Shown here one piece after another: positions 1-10,721 of a DNA stretch of 64,000 nt. A program made the translations under genes and the position numbers. The DNA is taken from NCBI RefSeq assembly GCF_030553305.1, contig NZ_JARRAH010000001.1:2604001-2668000 (forward strand). The letters run 5' to 3'. Source of the stretch: Halomarina ordinaria. GTDB taxonomy: Archaea; Halobacteriota; Halobacteria; Halobacteriales; Haloarculaceae. Position 1 is the first letter of the stretch, and every line of letters starts with the position of its first letter. The notes beneath the pieces are model-generated. The model was not told the DNA's origin. It saw nothing but the letters and a program-made list of their open reading frames with translations, and did not search any database.

Positions 1-67
1 GCACGAGGACCTCGCCGACCTGTACAGCGAGGACATCCTCGAGCGGGCGATGAACGTCGGCGCCTAA
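1..67 (+). CDS. 3' end of an unidentified gene (partial)
   Basis: The open frame entering the window (codons begin at base 2) encodes about 21 residues ending LYSEDILERAMNVGA and stops at TAA 65-67. Base and codon use match the haloarchaeal genes around it, so this looks like a real C-terminus. The fragment is too short to assign a family and I do not recognise it. No other gene follows for over 300 bases. Confidence 0.55.
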   Translation, partial: HEDLADLYSEDILERAMNVGA

Positions 68-405
68 CATCACCGCACTCGTTCTTTCGGTCGCTCGTCG
101 CCCAGCCGCCGGCTCGCTCGGCGTCGAGTCTCAGGGACCATCCGCGCTCGGACGAGCGTGACCGCTCACACCTCTCGCTCACGACTCACAGTCCGAGAGT
201 TCACGTACGATACCGCGGCCAGCGTCGCCGTGCGCTGACCAGTCGCCGCGAGGGTCGTCCCGGCGTCGAGTGGCTTCGACCGCCGGACCGCGGACGTGCG
301 ACGGACGACCTCGCGTCATCGACCGACCGTCGCCTGTTCGCTCCCGTACACGTCCCCCGAGGGACGGAGAGCGGCGGCGCCGTCACCCGGCGCCCTCGCC
401 TTCGC
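68..405. other. Intergenic region without a gene
   Basis: The stretch between two converging genes shows no convincing coding frame; the open frames here are arginine- and serine-rich and unlike the acidic local proteome. It is rich in CGCTCG-type low-complexity sequence, a pattern that recurs in other gene-free stretches of this window. I see no RNA gene or promoter. Confidence 0.5.
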
Positions 406-2596
<2,191 letters not shown>

Positions 2597-2619
2597 AGCC
2601 CTATCCCGCACAGGGATGG

Positions 2620-2626
2620 TAAAAAG
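2620..2626 (-). promoter_or_regulatory. TATA-like box of the malic enzyme gene
   Basis: On the minus strand the sequence CTTTTTA is centred about 27 nt before the ATG at 2596. This is the spacing expected for a leaderless haloarchaeal transcript, and it supports that start. Confidence 0.5.
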
Positions 2627-2711
2627 CTACCCACGAATCTGCCCTCCTCGGGGCCACACGGCGCGCCTGCCGAAGGGTGAACGTAAGTGTCCCCGGTGCC
2701 GAGTGTCGACC

Positions 2712-3530
2712 ATGGCGAATCGCTTCCGGACCCTCGTCGGGGTGTCCGCGGGACTGACGTTCCTGCTCATCCTGCTCGGGGTCTACACCGCCGCGGCCGG
2801 CGCGGGGCTGACCTGCAACGCACGCTGGCCGCTGTGCGACGGCGCCGTCTTCGGACTGTTCCCCGCCAACTGGCCGAGTTTCATCGAGTGGTTCCACCGG
2901 CTGGTCGCGATGGTCACCGGGTTCGTCATCCTCGGTGCGACCGTCGCGGCGTGGCGGACGGGGGCCGAACGGCGCGTCCTGGCGGCCCTGGCCGTCGCGA
3001 CGTTCTTCCTGCCCTCGCAGATCGTCCTCGGCGCGCTCACCGTCACGCGGTACGAACTGCTCATCCTGACCGCGCACTTCGTCACCGCGATGACCATCTT
3101 CACGGGCGTCGTCCTCGCGGCCGTCTGGACGTTCGAGGGCGGCCCGGGACGGACCCGCCGGGCCGCCGGCGTCGCGCTGGTCGCCCTGCCGATCGTCGCC
3201 GCGCTGACCCCCCGACTGCTCGTCGTCTACGACGCGAGCGCGCAGGTAGCCTACTACGCGGCGGGCCTGCTCGCCTTCGCCGCCGTCCTCGCGACGACGG
3301 TGTGGGCCGACGAGGCGACCTCCGCGCTCGCACGCGTCGCGACGGGGTTGTCGACGGCGGTGCTGTTCTGCCTGCTCGTCGTCGGCCGGCAGGTCCTCTC
3401 GGACACCGCCCAGGCGCTCGCGCTCGCCGGCGCGGTGCTCGCGTTCGCGCTCACCGGCGTCGCGCTCTGGCTGACCGCCCGGACGGGGGCGGCCGGCCCG
3501 CGGTCGGGCGGCCTCCCCGACGGCGACTGA
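2712..3530 (+). CDS. ctaA: Heme A synthase, CtaA/Cox15 family
   Basis: A 272-residue membrane protein expected to convert heme O to heme A for terminal oxidases. It has about eight hydrophobic segments. The N-terminal half is canonical: a Cys pair C35 and C42 in the first outer loop (CNARWPLC), E59 and H62 in FIEWFHR, and H122 in LTAHFVTAM, matching the numbering known for Bacillus CtaA. The C-terminal half, which should hold two more heme-ligating histidines, contains no histidine at all. The ATG at 2712 (MANRFRTLVG) is chosen because the upstream in-frame part is proline/arginine-rich and not membrane-like. It stands alone, divergent from the malic enzyme gene. Confidence 0.85.
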   Translation: MANRFRTLVGVSAGLTFLLILLGVYTAAAGAGLTCNARWPLCDGAVFGLFPANWPSFIEWFHRLVAMVTGFVILGATVAAWRTGAERRVLAALAVATFFLPSQIVLGALTVTRYELLILTAHFVTAMTIFTGVVLAAVWTFEGGPGRTRRAAGVALVALPIVAALTPRLLVVYDASAQVAYYAAGLLAFAAVLATTVWADEATSALARVATGLSTAVLFCLLVVGRQVLSDTAQALALAGAVLAFALTGVALWLTARTGAAGPRSGGLPDGD

Positions 3531-3616
3531 CCGACCGGTGACGCGACCGTCGCCCGTCGCGTCCGGACCCCGTACGGGGGTGAACCAGTCGTCGATGGTC
3601 GGTTCGAGTGAGTAGG

Positions 3617-3624
3617 TTTATTTT
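3617..3624 (+). promoter_or_regulatory. TATA box of the amino-acid ABC importer operon
   Basis: TTTATTTT is centred about 28 nt before the ATG at 3648, consistent with a leaderless transcript that begins at the binding-protein gene and continues through the permease and ATPase genes. Confidence 0.6.
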
Positions 3625-3647
3625 CCGCACCGGCCTCCTCTGCTACC

Positions 3648-4529
3648 ATGAGTCACGAGAAATCGCTCGGACGGAGGGCGTACCTGAAGGCCGTCGGTGC
3701 CGGGTCGGCCATCGCGCTGGCCGGCTGTCTCACCGACGGTGGCGACGGCGCGGGCGGGGACGGCAACGGGTCGGACAACGCCAGCGGCAACGGGACGGGC
3801 AACGAGACCGGGAACGAGACGGCCGACCCCGTCGGCGAGGGCGGCCAGATCGTCGCCGGGACGGCCCCCGGCTTCCCGCCGTTCGAGATGGAGGAGGGCG
3901 GCGACCTCGTCGGCTTCGACGTCGACCTGCTGGAGGCCGTCGTCGGCGAGACGGACTACGAACTCTCGGGCTGGGAGACCTTCGAGTTCGGCTCGCTCAT
4001 CTCGGCGCTCACGAACGGCCGCATCGACGTCATCGCCGCCGCGATGACCATCAACGAGGAACGCGAGGAGGTCATCGCCTTCACGGACGCGTACTTCGAG
4101 GCCAACCAGTCGATCCTCGTCGCGTCGGGGAGCGACTTCCAGCCCGAGGAGCTCTCGGACCTCGGCGGCCACCCCATCGGCGCCCAGAAGGGGACCACCG
4201 GGGAGGGCATCATCCAGAGCGAACTCATCGACGCCGGCGACCTCGAGGAGTCGAACTACAACGCCTACGACAACTACGTCCTCGCGGTCACCGACCTCGA
4301 GAACGGCAACATCGACGCCATCGTCGTCGACGTGCCCGTCGCGGAGACGTTCCAGCAGGAGCGCGACGTCGAGGTGGCCTTCGAGTACGAGACGGGCGAG
4401 GCCTACGGCTTCGGCGTCCGCCAGAACGACGACCAGTTGCGCGAGGCGCTCAACGAGGGCCTCGCCGCCGTCGAGGAGAACGGCACGTACGAGGACATCA
4501 GCGCCGAGTGGTTCAACACCGAGTCGTAA
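3648..4529 (+). CDS. Amino-acid ABC transporter substrate-binding lipoprotein
   Basis: A 293-residue exported solute-binding protein of the polar amino-acid type (bacterial PBPb fold). The N-terminus has a Tat motif (GRRAYLKA, R9 R10) followed by a lipobox (LAGC, C27), so it should be folded in the cytoplasm, exported and lipid-anchored. A Gly/Asn/Asp-rich linker with several N-X-S/T sites follows, likely N-glycosylated. The binding domain begins near residue 65 (QIVAGTAPGFPPFEM) and keeps the family's GFDVDLL segment. First gene of a four-gene importer operon; the permease gene starts 4 nt after its stop. The exact substrate cannot be read from sequence. Confidence 0.9.
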   Translation: MSHEKSLGRRAYLKAVGAGSAIALAGCLTDGGDGAGGDGNGSDNASGNGTGNETGNETADPVGEGGQIVAGTAPGFPPFEMEEGGDLVGFDVDLLEAVVGETDYELSGWETFEFGSLISALTNGRIDVIAAAMTINEEREEVIAFTDAYFEANQSILVASGSDFQPEELSDLGGHPIGAQKGTTGEGIIQSELIDAGDLEESNYNAYDNYVLAVTDLENGNIDAIVVDVPVAETFQQERDVEVAFEYETGEAYGFGVRQNDDQLREALNEGLAAVEENGTYEDISAEWFNTES

Positions 4530-4532
4530 GCC

Positions 4533-5294
4533 ATGGACCCGACGCAGTGGACGCTCGCGCTCTCTCCGGGCCTCCAGACGTCCCCCGGCGACTGGGCGTT
4601 CGTCTGGGACAACGCCGGCTACCTGGCGAAGGGCATCGTCATCACCGTCCTGCTGACGGCGACGAGCATGGTGCTCGGCTTCCTCGCGGGCTTCCCGGCG
4701 GGGGCCATCGAGGTGTACGGCCGGGGGCCGCTGCGCTCCGCGGTCCGGGGCGCGGGGGTCGTCCTGCGCGGGACGCCCATCCTCGTCATCCTGTTCTTGT
4801 TGTTCTTCGTCTCGCCGTTACCCCTGCCCGAGGGCGACGTCACGATTCCGCTGCTCGACGACAGCCTCTCCTTCGGGATGGGGGCGTTCCTCACGGCGAC
4901 GCTCGGCCTCGGCCTCCGGAGCGCCGCCTACCAGTCACAGATATTCCGCGGGGCGCTCCAGAGCGTCAGCGAGGGGCAGATGGAGGCGGCGCGGTCGGTC
5001 GGTCTCTCGAAGGTCGCCGCCCTCCGATACGTCGTCGTCCCGCAGGCGCTCCGGCGGTCGATTCCGGGCTTCCAGAACGAGTTCACCATCGTCCTGAAGG
5101 ACACGAGCATCGCGTTCGCCATCGGCCTCGCGGAGCTGTTCGCCCGGAGCGACAACCTCACGACCCAGCAGTCGACGGCGACGCTCGAACTGTTCCTCGC
5201 CATCAGCCTCGTCTACTTCGTCCTCACGTTCGCCACGAACCGCTCGCTCGACTACCTCGGTCGGTACTACGCCATCCCCGGCGGTAACTCATGA
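4533..5294 (+). CDS. Amino-acid ABC transporter permease
   Basis: A 253-residue inner-membrane permease of the HisMQ/GlnP type. The family loop that contacts the ATPase is visible around residues 145-175 (GQMEAARSVGLSKVAALR, then VVVPQALRRSIPGF). The segment RGTPILVILFL is the usual start of the permease core. It overlaps the ATPase gene by 4 nt (ATGA), so the two are translationally coupled. A second permease two genes downstream probably makes the heterodimer partner. Confidence 0.9.
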   Translation: MDPTQWTLALSPGLQTSPGDWAFVWDNAGYLAKGIVITVLLTATSMVLGFLAGFPAGAIEVYGRGPLRSAVRGAGVVLRGTPILVILFLLFFVSPLPLPEGDVTIPLLDDSLSFGMGAFLTATLGLGLRSAAYQSQIFRGALQSVSEGQMEAARSVGLSKVAALRYVVVPQALRRSIPGFQNEFTIVLKDTSIAFAIGLAELFARSDNLTTQQSTATLELFLAISLVYFVLTFATNRSLDYLGRYYAIPGGNS

Positions 5295-6043
5295 GTCAGA
5301 CCCCACTGCTACGCGTCGAGAACCTGCAGAAGTCGTACGGCGAAGAGGAGGTCCTCACGGACGTCAGCTTCGACATCGAACAGCGCGACGTCGAGGTCAT
5401 CATCGGGCCGAGCGGGAGCGGCAAGAGCACGCTCCTGCGCTGCGTCAACCGCCTCACTGAGTTCCAGGGCGGCGACATCCGCCTCGACGGCCAGTCCGTC
5501 CTCGAGATGAACGAGAACGACCTCCGGCGCCGCGTGGGGATGGTGTTCCAGGACATCAACCTGTTCGCGCACCTCACCGCCCGCGAGAACATCACGCTCG
5601 GACCGAAGCGCGTCCTCGGCATGAGCGGCGAGGAAGCGACCGGGACGGCCGACCGCTACCTCGCACAGGTCGGCCTCGCGGACCAGGCCGACTCCTACCC
5701 GGCGGAGCTCTCCGGCGGGCAGAAACAGCGCGTCGGCATCGCCCGGGCGCTGGCGATGGAGCCCGACATCCTGCTGTTCGACGAGCCGACGAGCGCGCTC
5801 GACCCCGAACTCGTGGGTGAGGTCCTCGAGGTCATGCGCGACCTCGCCGAGGAGGGGATGACGATGCTCGTCGTCACCCACGAGATGGGCTTCGCCCGCC
5901 GGGCGGCGACGAGCCTGATGTTCCTCGACGAGGGGTCCATCGTCGAGCGCGGTCCGCCCGAACGGCTGTTCGAGAGCCCCGAGCGCGACCGGACCGCGGA
6001 GTTCCTCCAGCGGCTCACGACGCTCGAAGAGGGCCCCGTATGA
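5291..6043 (+). CDS. Amino-acid ABC transporter ATP-binding protein
   Basis: A 250-residue GlnQ-type ATPase. Walker A is GPSGSGKST (residues 39-47), the Q-loop lies in VGMVFQDINLFAHL, the signature is LSGGQKQRVGIARAL and Walker B is ILLFDEPTSALD, followed by the H-loop in VVTHEMGFA. All catalytic motifs are intact. It overlaps the preceding permease by 4 nt and the following permease by 4 nt, so the importer genes form one tight operon. Confidence 0.93.
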   Translation: MSQTPLLRVENLQKSYGEEEVLTDVSFDIEQRDVEVIIGPSGSGKSTLLRCVNRLTEFQGGDIRLDGQSVLEMNENDLRRRVGMVFQDINLFAHLTARENITLGPKRVLGMSGEEATGTADRYLAQVGLADQADSYPAELSGGQKQRVGIARALAMEPDILLFDEPTSALDPELVGEVLEVMRDLAEEGMTMLVVTHEMGFARRAATSLMFLDEGSIVERGPPERLFESPERDRTAEFLQRLTTLEEGPV

Positions 6044-7011
6044 GCGGGGAGACGGTCACGCGCTCGCGCCTCTCGCTCCCCTCGTGGGGACAGGTCGGCT
6101 TCGTCGCCGGGGTCCTCTTCTGGGCGTGGCTCGTGGTGCGCTGGCTCGCGCTGTGGGTCGGCTACACCGAGCCGTTCTTCCCGGCGGGGCCGTTCGAGCG
6201 CGCCGCCGAGGGGCTCACCGTCGACGCCGAGGTCATCGGCGGGACGACGGGCGCGCTCGCGCGGCCGGCCGATATCGCCGCCGGCCTGCTCTCGTGGTGC
6301 GGCGACGTCGCCGGGTTCGTCGCCATCGGCGTCACGAGCCTGCCGGACCTCGCCGCCGGCGCGTGGGTGACCGTCGTCCTCACCGTCGCGGGTATCCTGC
6401 TCGGCCTCCCCATCGCCATCGCGCTCAGCGTCGCGCGCATCTACGGCGGTCGGCTCACGCGCGCGCTGTCGCTCGGCTACATCGAACTCATCCGCGGGAC
6501 GCCGCTGCTCGCCCAGCTGTTCGTCGTCTACTACGGGCTGAACCTCTCGCAGTACTTCCGCGACCTCACCGTCGGCGTGCTCCCGAGTGCCGCGGTCTGG
6601 GTCGCCATCGTCGGCTTCACGGTCAACAGCGCCGCCTACCAGGCGGAGTACATCCGCGCGGCCGTCGAGTCGGTCGACGAGGGGCAACTGACCGCCGCGC
6701 GGTCGATCGGCCTCTCGCGGCTCGACGGCATCCGCTACGTCGTCCTGCCCCAGGGCCTCAGGTACGCGATTCCCGGCTGGACGAACGAGCTCGTCTACCT
6801 CATCAAGTACTCCTCGCTGGCGACGTTCATCACGGTCGTCGAACTGTTCACCGAGGGCGAGGCCATCGCCAACGCCACGTTCCGCTACCAGGACGTCTAC
6901 ATCCTGCTCGGGCTGTTCTACCTCGCGCTCGTCCTCTCGGCGACGGTGTTCATGGACCGCGTCGAGCGCGCCGTCGCCATCCCCGGTCTCGGCGTCGACG
7001 AGGGTCGCTAG
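6040..7011 (+). CDS. Amino-acid ABC transporter permease (second subunit)
   Basis: A 323-residue permease with the same ATPase-contact loop as its partner (GQLTAARSIGLSRLDGIR, then VVLPQGLRYAIPGW). Unlike the first permease it has a long N-terminal extension of about 105 residues with one clear membrane segment and an outside-facing loop before the permease core (RGTPLLAQLFVVYYG). It starts within the ATPase stop codon (ATGA) and its own stop overlaps the end of the opposing regulator gene by 4 nt. Confidence 0.9.
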   Translation: MSGETVTRSRLSLPSWGQVGFVAGVLFWAWLVVRWLALWVGYTEPFFPAGPFERAAEGLTVDAEVIGGTTGALARPADIAAGLLSWCGDVAGFVAIGVTSLPDLAAGAWVTVVLTVAGILLGLPIAIALSVARIYGGRLTRALSLGYIELIRGTPLLAQLFVVYYGLNLSQYFRDLTVGVLPSAAVWVAIVGFTVNSAAYQAEYIRAAVESVDEGQLTAARSIGLSRLDGIRYVVLPQGLRYAIPGWTNELVYLIKYSSLATFITVVELFTEGEAIANATFRYQDVYILLGLFYLALVLSATVFMDRVERAVAIPGLGVDEGR

Positions 7012-7973
7012 CCGGTCTGGCCCGCCGGCTCGAACGCGACCGTCAGGTCGTCGGACACCGTGAACAGTCCCGTGAGCGTCGGGAGGGTGAGGTCGTACTC
7101 GACACGCGGGCGGTCGCCCTCGACCACCTCGAACGGCCACCGCGAGGGCGGTGCGGCCTCCCCCCACGACCGGAAGAGGTGGACGCCCGCCTCCTCGAAG
7201 GCGGCCACCAGCGTCGGCTCGGCGAGCACCGCGTAGATGGGCGGCACCCCCCGGAACTGCGAGCAGACGTCGCAGGTGACGCGCGCCAGCGCGGGGATGG
7301 CTCGCAGGCAGGCCGGACAGAGCTCCTCGCCGTCGAAGCGGTGGTCCGAACAGACCGACAGGGTGGGCGAGACGGTCCCCGCGCACGTCGGACAGACGCC
7401 GTCGAGCATCGCCGCCGTCATGTGGCTGAACCGCCGGTGGGCCGCGTCGAGCACCTCCTGCGGCGTCCGGCCGCGGAGTCCCGCCGGGGGGACGCGCAGC
7501 CAGCCGAGCGTCCCCTCGGGGTGGTCGGCGTGGCTCCGGAGGCCGCCCGAACACGCCGAACAGACCGCGTAGAGGTACTCGCGCCGGTAGCGCGTCTCCA
7601 GACGGCTCCCACAGCGCGGGCAGGCGGTGTCGACGCCGACGGGACCGTAGGACGGGTCGGCGGTGATGGTCCCCGCGACGACGGCCCGGACGACGTTCTT
7701 GCCCGCCTGCCGGAGCCGGTATCCCCCGTCGACGCGCTCGATGAACGTCCCGACCAGCCGGTCGAGGTGGTAGTTGAGGTTCCCGCTGTCGACGCCGAGT
7801 GCCTCCCGGATGGCGGAGAACGGGAGGACGCCGTCGCGGCCCGCCTCGCCGTGGTCGGCCTCCGACCAGATGGTCCTGAGGACCGCGAGCCGGGTCTCGT
7901 TGCCGAGGAGGGCGAACGCCTCCTCCGGAGTCGTGCTGTCGTCGGTCTGCTCTCCGGAGAATGACGTGTCCAT
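7008..7973 (-). CDS. Winged-helix regulator with zinc-ribbon domains
   Basis: A 321-residue protein with an ArsR-like winged helix at residues about 17-95 (EEAFALLGNETRLAVLRTI; NLNYHLDRLV). Then come several CxxC knuckles (CPRCGS, CSACSG, CPTCAG, CPACL, CDVCSQ) that look like two or three zinc ribbons. This architecture is common in haloarchaeal regulators whose ligands are unknown. Its gene is tail-to-tail with the importer operon, overlapping by 4 nt. That makes it a plausible but unproven regulator of the operon. A palindromic TATA-like box sits 27 nt upstream of its ATG. Confidence 0.8.
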   Translation of the reverse strand: MDTSFSGEQTDDSTTPEEAFALLGNETRLAVLRTIWSEADHGEAGRDGVLPFSAIREALGVDSGNLNYHLDRLVGTFIERVDGGYRLRQAGKNVVRAVVAGTITADPSYGPVGVDTACPRCGSRLETRYRREYLYAVCSACSGGLRSHADHPEGTLGWLRVPPAGLRGRTPQEVLDAAHRRFSHMTAAMLDGVCPTCAGTVSPTLSVCSDHRFDGEELCPACLRAIPALARVTCDVCSQFRGVPPIYAVLAEPTLVAAFEEAGVHLFRSWGEAAPPSRWPFEVVEGDRPRVEYDLTLPTLTGLFTVSDDLTVAFEPAGQTG

Positions 7974-7996
7974 GTGAACGTCTCGCTCGGAGGAGT

Positions 7997-8002
7997 CTTA
8001 AG
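7997..8002 (-). promoter_or_regulatory. TATA-like box of the zinc-ribbon regulator gene
   Basis: CTTAAG, centred about 27 nt before the ATG at 7973, fits a leaderless promoter on the minus strand. Confidence 0.45.
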
Positions 8003-8174
8003 TCGACCCGTCGAGTCCGGTCGGCGAACGAAAACGTAATGCGAGTGTGACAGTAACGTGCTGCTGTAAAGGTTGATAGTCTCTCACTCGTACGTTCAAC
8101 ACGGAATCGTTCGCGACCCGGGTGACCGCGACTCCCGTCCCCCGGCCGTTTCGACTGTTCACTGACACCGATCG

Positions 8175-8549
8175 ATGGACTCCCCCCACGCCCAGACACT
8201 GACAGACGCCCCGTCCGACGACCGTCTCACGACGACCCTCGACCTCCTCGGTTCGCGTCGCCGTCGCCGTCTCGTCGCGCTCGTCGCCACGAGCGACGAC
8301 CCCCTCCCGATAGAGACGGTCGTCGACCGACTGCTCGACAGCCCCGACCCGGCCGACGACCGCCACTCGGTCGCGCTCTCGCTCCACCACGCGCACCTCC
8401 CGCGCCTCGACGACGCCGCCGTCGTCGACTACGACCCGATGGACGGGATGGTCGCCGCCGGCCCGAACGCGGCGTACGTCGCGTTCGTCGCCTCGGCGCT
8501 CACCCGCGCGGACGCCAACGCACCCGACCCGGCGATTCCCCTCTCCTGA
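8175..8549 (+). CDS. Small haloarchaeal HTH protein (DUF7344-like)
   Basis: A 124-residue soluble protein. The pattern LDLLGSRRRRRLVALVA at residues 22-38, followed by LHHAHLPRLDDAAVVDYDP at about 76-94, matches the winged-helix domain that is very common in haloarchaea and is, as I recall, catalogued as DUF7344. It probably binds DNA; the target is unknown. It is a single gene between the regulator and rfcL, convergent with the latter. Confidence 0.7.
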   Translation: MDSPHAQTLTDAPSDDRLTTTLDLLGSRRRRRLVALVATSDDPLPIETVVDRLLDSPDPADDRHSVALSLHHAHLPRLDDAAVVDYDPMDGMVAAGPNAAYVAFVASALTRADANAPDPAIPLS

Positions 8550-8595
8550 GGCGGTCGCTCCGCGGTCGGTCGACCGCCCTCCGAGCGGGGTACCG

Positions 8596-10062
8596 TCAGA
8601 AGAAGTCGCCCAGCCCCGACTGCTGGTCGTCGTTCGCCGTCGCGTCGTCGCTCGCGTCGGTCGCCTCCGCGTCGGCCTCGTCCGGTTCGCCCGCCCCGTC
8701 CACCCCCGCGTTCGTCTCGTCCCCCTCGCGCTCCTCTGGCTCGCTCGTACTCGCGCGTGCGCCCTCGAAGGCGCCACCCGAGTGCTCGACGGCCGCCGCC
8801 TCCCGGCGCTCGACGGCGTCCTCGACGATGGACTGGACCTTGTTCGTGTCCTTCCCGCTGCCCGTGACGAACGCGAGGTGGTCCGCCTCCAGTTCGTAGT
8901 GCGCCGCCATCTCGACGGTCAGCTCTCGGTTCTTGCAGTGGTGGGTCATCGCCGCGAGGTAGGGGAGGACCTCCCGGCGGGCCGTCGCGATGCTCATGCC
9001 GCCCACCTCGGCGACGTGGCGGGCGACGTAGTCGCGTTTGTCGCGGCTCGCCCGCGAGCGCCCGAGTTTCGACCAGTAACTCGGCGGGCCGTAGCGCGTC
9101 CACCCGCCCTTGGGTTCGGCGCGGGCAGCGGCCACCCCGGCGGTCATGTTGTCGCTCGCGTAGCGCCAGTAGCTGTAGTTCTGCGTCGCCCGGACGCGCC
9201 CCAGCCAGCGGTCGGCGTCGGCGAGCGCGTCGTAGGCGTCGGCCAGCTCCGCGCCGGCGTAGTCCTTCGGGACGTTGTCCTCGATCCAGTTGATGGCGTC
9301 GTCGGGCGTCTCGTCGACGTCGTAGGAGAACTTCAGCGCCCCCTCGGCGTCCTCCTCCTTGAAGACGGCGTCGAGCAGGTCGAAGATGCCCTCCGTCCGG
9401 TCGCGCGCCCCCGTCGTCACGTCCTCGCGGGTGAGGCGTTCCGTGGTCTCGGCGAGCGCCTGCAGGTCGTTGACCGCCCCCCGGAGGTCGCCGCTGTTGG
9501 CCTCCGCGATGGCCTCCAGCGCCTCGCTCTCGTACTCGACGTCCTCGCGGCGGCAGATGTCCCGGAGGACGGGAACGATGGAACGTGCCGAGACGTCGCG
9601 GAACTCGACGGTCCGGCAGGCCTTCCGCAGCGCCTGTGACATGTCGTAGAACTCGTTGGCGATGAGGACGACCGGCTGGTTGGCCTCCTTGACGAGCGAG
9701 GTGACGGCGCGCGCCCCGCCGCGGTCGGCGTTGCCGTGGATGTTGTCGGCCTCGTCGAGGACGACCAGCTGTCGGCCCGTTCCCGTGAGCGACTGGTTCA
9801 TGGCCGCGCCGCCCGCGTAGCGCTCGATGGCGTCCTTCGTGCGCTGGTCCGAGGCGTTGAGTTCGATGGTCGGCCAGCCCATGTCGTTGGCCAGCGCGTG
9901 CGCCGCCGAGGTCTTCCCCACGCCCGGCGACCCGTGGACGATGACCGCCTCGCGGTGGTCGTCCCACGTCTCCGCCCACTCGCGCAGGGCGTCGCGAGCC
10001 TTGTTGTTCCCGCGTACCTCCGCGAGCGTCGACGGGCGGTACTTCTCCGTCCAGTCGGTCAT
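8596..10062 (-). CDS. rfcL: Replication factor C large subunit
   Basis: A 488-residue clamp-loader large subunit, which loads the PCNA sliding clamp with the small RFC subunits. Walker A is GSPGVGKT (44-51), Walker B is VVLDEADN (about 110-117), and the AAA+ lid and collar domains follow. A low-complexity acidic tail ends in QSGLGDFF (481-488), a textbook PCNA-interacting (PIP) motif. The start MTDWTEKYRPSTLAEV at 10062 matches the conserved archaeal N-terminus. Much longer upstream open frame is shadow of the toxin-antitoxin genes. Confidence 0.95.
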   Translation of the reverse strand: MTDWTEKYRPSTLAEVRGNNKARDALREWAETWDDHREAVIVHGSPGVGKTSAAHALANDMGWPTIELNASDQRTKDAIERYAGGAAMNQSLTGTGRQLVVLDEADNIHGNADRGGARAVTSLVKEANQPVVLIANEFYDMSQALRKACRTVEFRDVSARSIVPVLRDICRREDVEYESEALEAIAEANSGDLRGAVNDLQALAETTERLTREDVTTGARDRTEGIFDLLDAVFKEEDAEGALKFSYDVDETPDDAINWIEDNVPKDYAGAELADAYDALADADRWLGRVRATQNYSYWRYASDNMTAGVAAARAEPKGGWTRYGPPSYWSKLGRSRASRDKRDYVARHVAEVGGMSIATARREVLPYLAAMTHHCKNRELTVEMAAHYELEADHLAFVTGSGKDTNKVQSIVEDAVERREAAAVEHSGGAFEGARASTSEPEEREGDETNAGVDGAGEPDEADAEATDASDDATANDDQQSGLGDFF

Positions 10063-10114
10063 TACCGGAGGGAGGCGCGAGTCGCGTTTAGTGGTTCCGG
10101 AGCGCCGCGCGCCG

Positions 10115-10489
10115 CTATTCCTCGCTTGCAGCTCGCAGGTCGAGTCGCGGGGCGACCCCCTCGTACGCGCCGTCGCTGGAGACGACCGTGTCCCCGTCGG
10201 ATTCGACGAGGTGGAGCGCGTCGAAGGGGGTGAAGTCGTGGTCCTCGACGTACGTCGCCGCCGCGACGACGGTCTCCACGTCGCCGCGCACCTCCACGAG
10301 GGCAGCGGCGTTCGTGACGACGCGCTCGGTGTCTCGCTCCTCGCGGTAGGCCACCAGCAAGAGTTCGATGAGCGTGAACTGGGAGGTCCAGAGTTCGTCC
10401 CGGTGCTCTCGGTACACCGCCTCGGCCGCCTCGCCGAGCCAGTCCTCGTCCTTGACGAGCGCGAGCAGGAAGTCCGTCTCCGCGTACAT
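10115..10489 (-). CDS. vapC: PIN-domain protein, VapC-type toxin
   Basis: A 124-residue PIN-domain protein expected to be a Mg-dependent ribonuclease. The acidic cluster is visible: D6 in MYAETDFLLAL, E in TLIELLLVA, D in FTPFDALHL and D in VVSSDGAY. The ATG at 10489 lies one base after the stop of the AbrB-type gene, the usual antitoxin-toxin order, which decides this start. Target RNA unknown. Confidence 0.8.
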   Translation of the reverse strand: MYAETDFLLALVKDEDWLGEAAEAVYREHRDELWTSQFTLIELLLVAYREERDTERVVTNAAALVEVRGDVETVVAAATYVEDHDFTPFDALHLVESDGDTVVSSDGAYEGVAPRLDLRAASEE

Positions 10490-10490
10490 C

Positions 10491-10721
10491 TCAGCGACCG
10501 GCCTCGTCGAGTGCCGTCTCGCGTGCCCGCTCGCGGAGTTCGGCAGCCGTCGTCCCGACATCCTCGAACTCGTCTCGGAGCGCCTCCAGCGGGTCGTCGG
10601 CGACCGGAACCAGTTTGATTCCGTCGTGGAGGTCGACGATGTGGTAGCGGTCGCCGTACCGCTCGCGCAGTTCCTTCGGGAGCGTCAGTCGGCCCCGGTC
10701 GTCGAGCGTCGCGTCCGACAT
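10491..10721 (-). CDS. vapB: AbrB/SpoVT-type antitoxin
   Basis: A 76-residue protein. Residues 2-45 form a swapped-hairpin AbrB domain (ATLDDRGRLTLPKELRERYG), and the C-terminal half is charged and helical, the likely toxin-binding part. It is the upstream partner of the PIN gene with a 1-nt gap. A weak TATA-like stretch lies about 25 nt before the ATG at 10721. Such antitoxins normally repress their own promoter. Confidence 0.8.
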   Translation of the reverse strand: MSDATLDDRGRLTLPKELRERYGDRYHIVDLHDGIKLVPVADDPLEALRDEFEDVGTTAAELRERARETALDEAGR

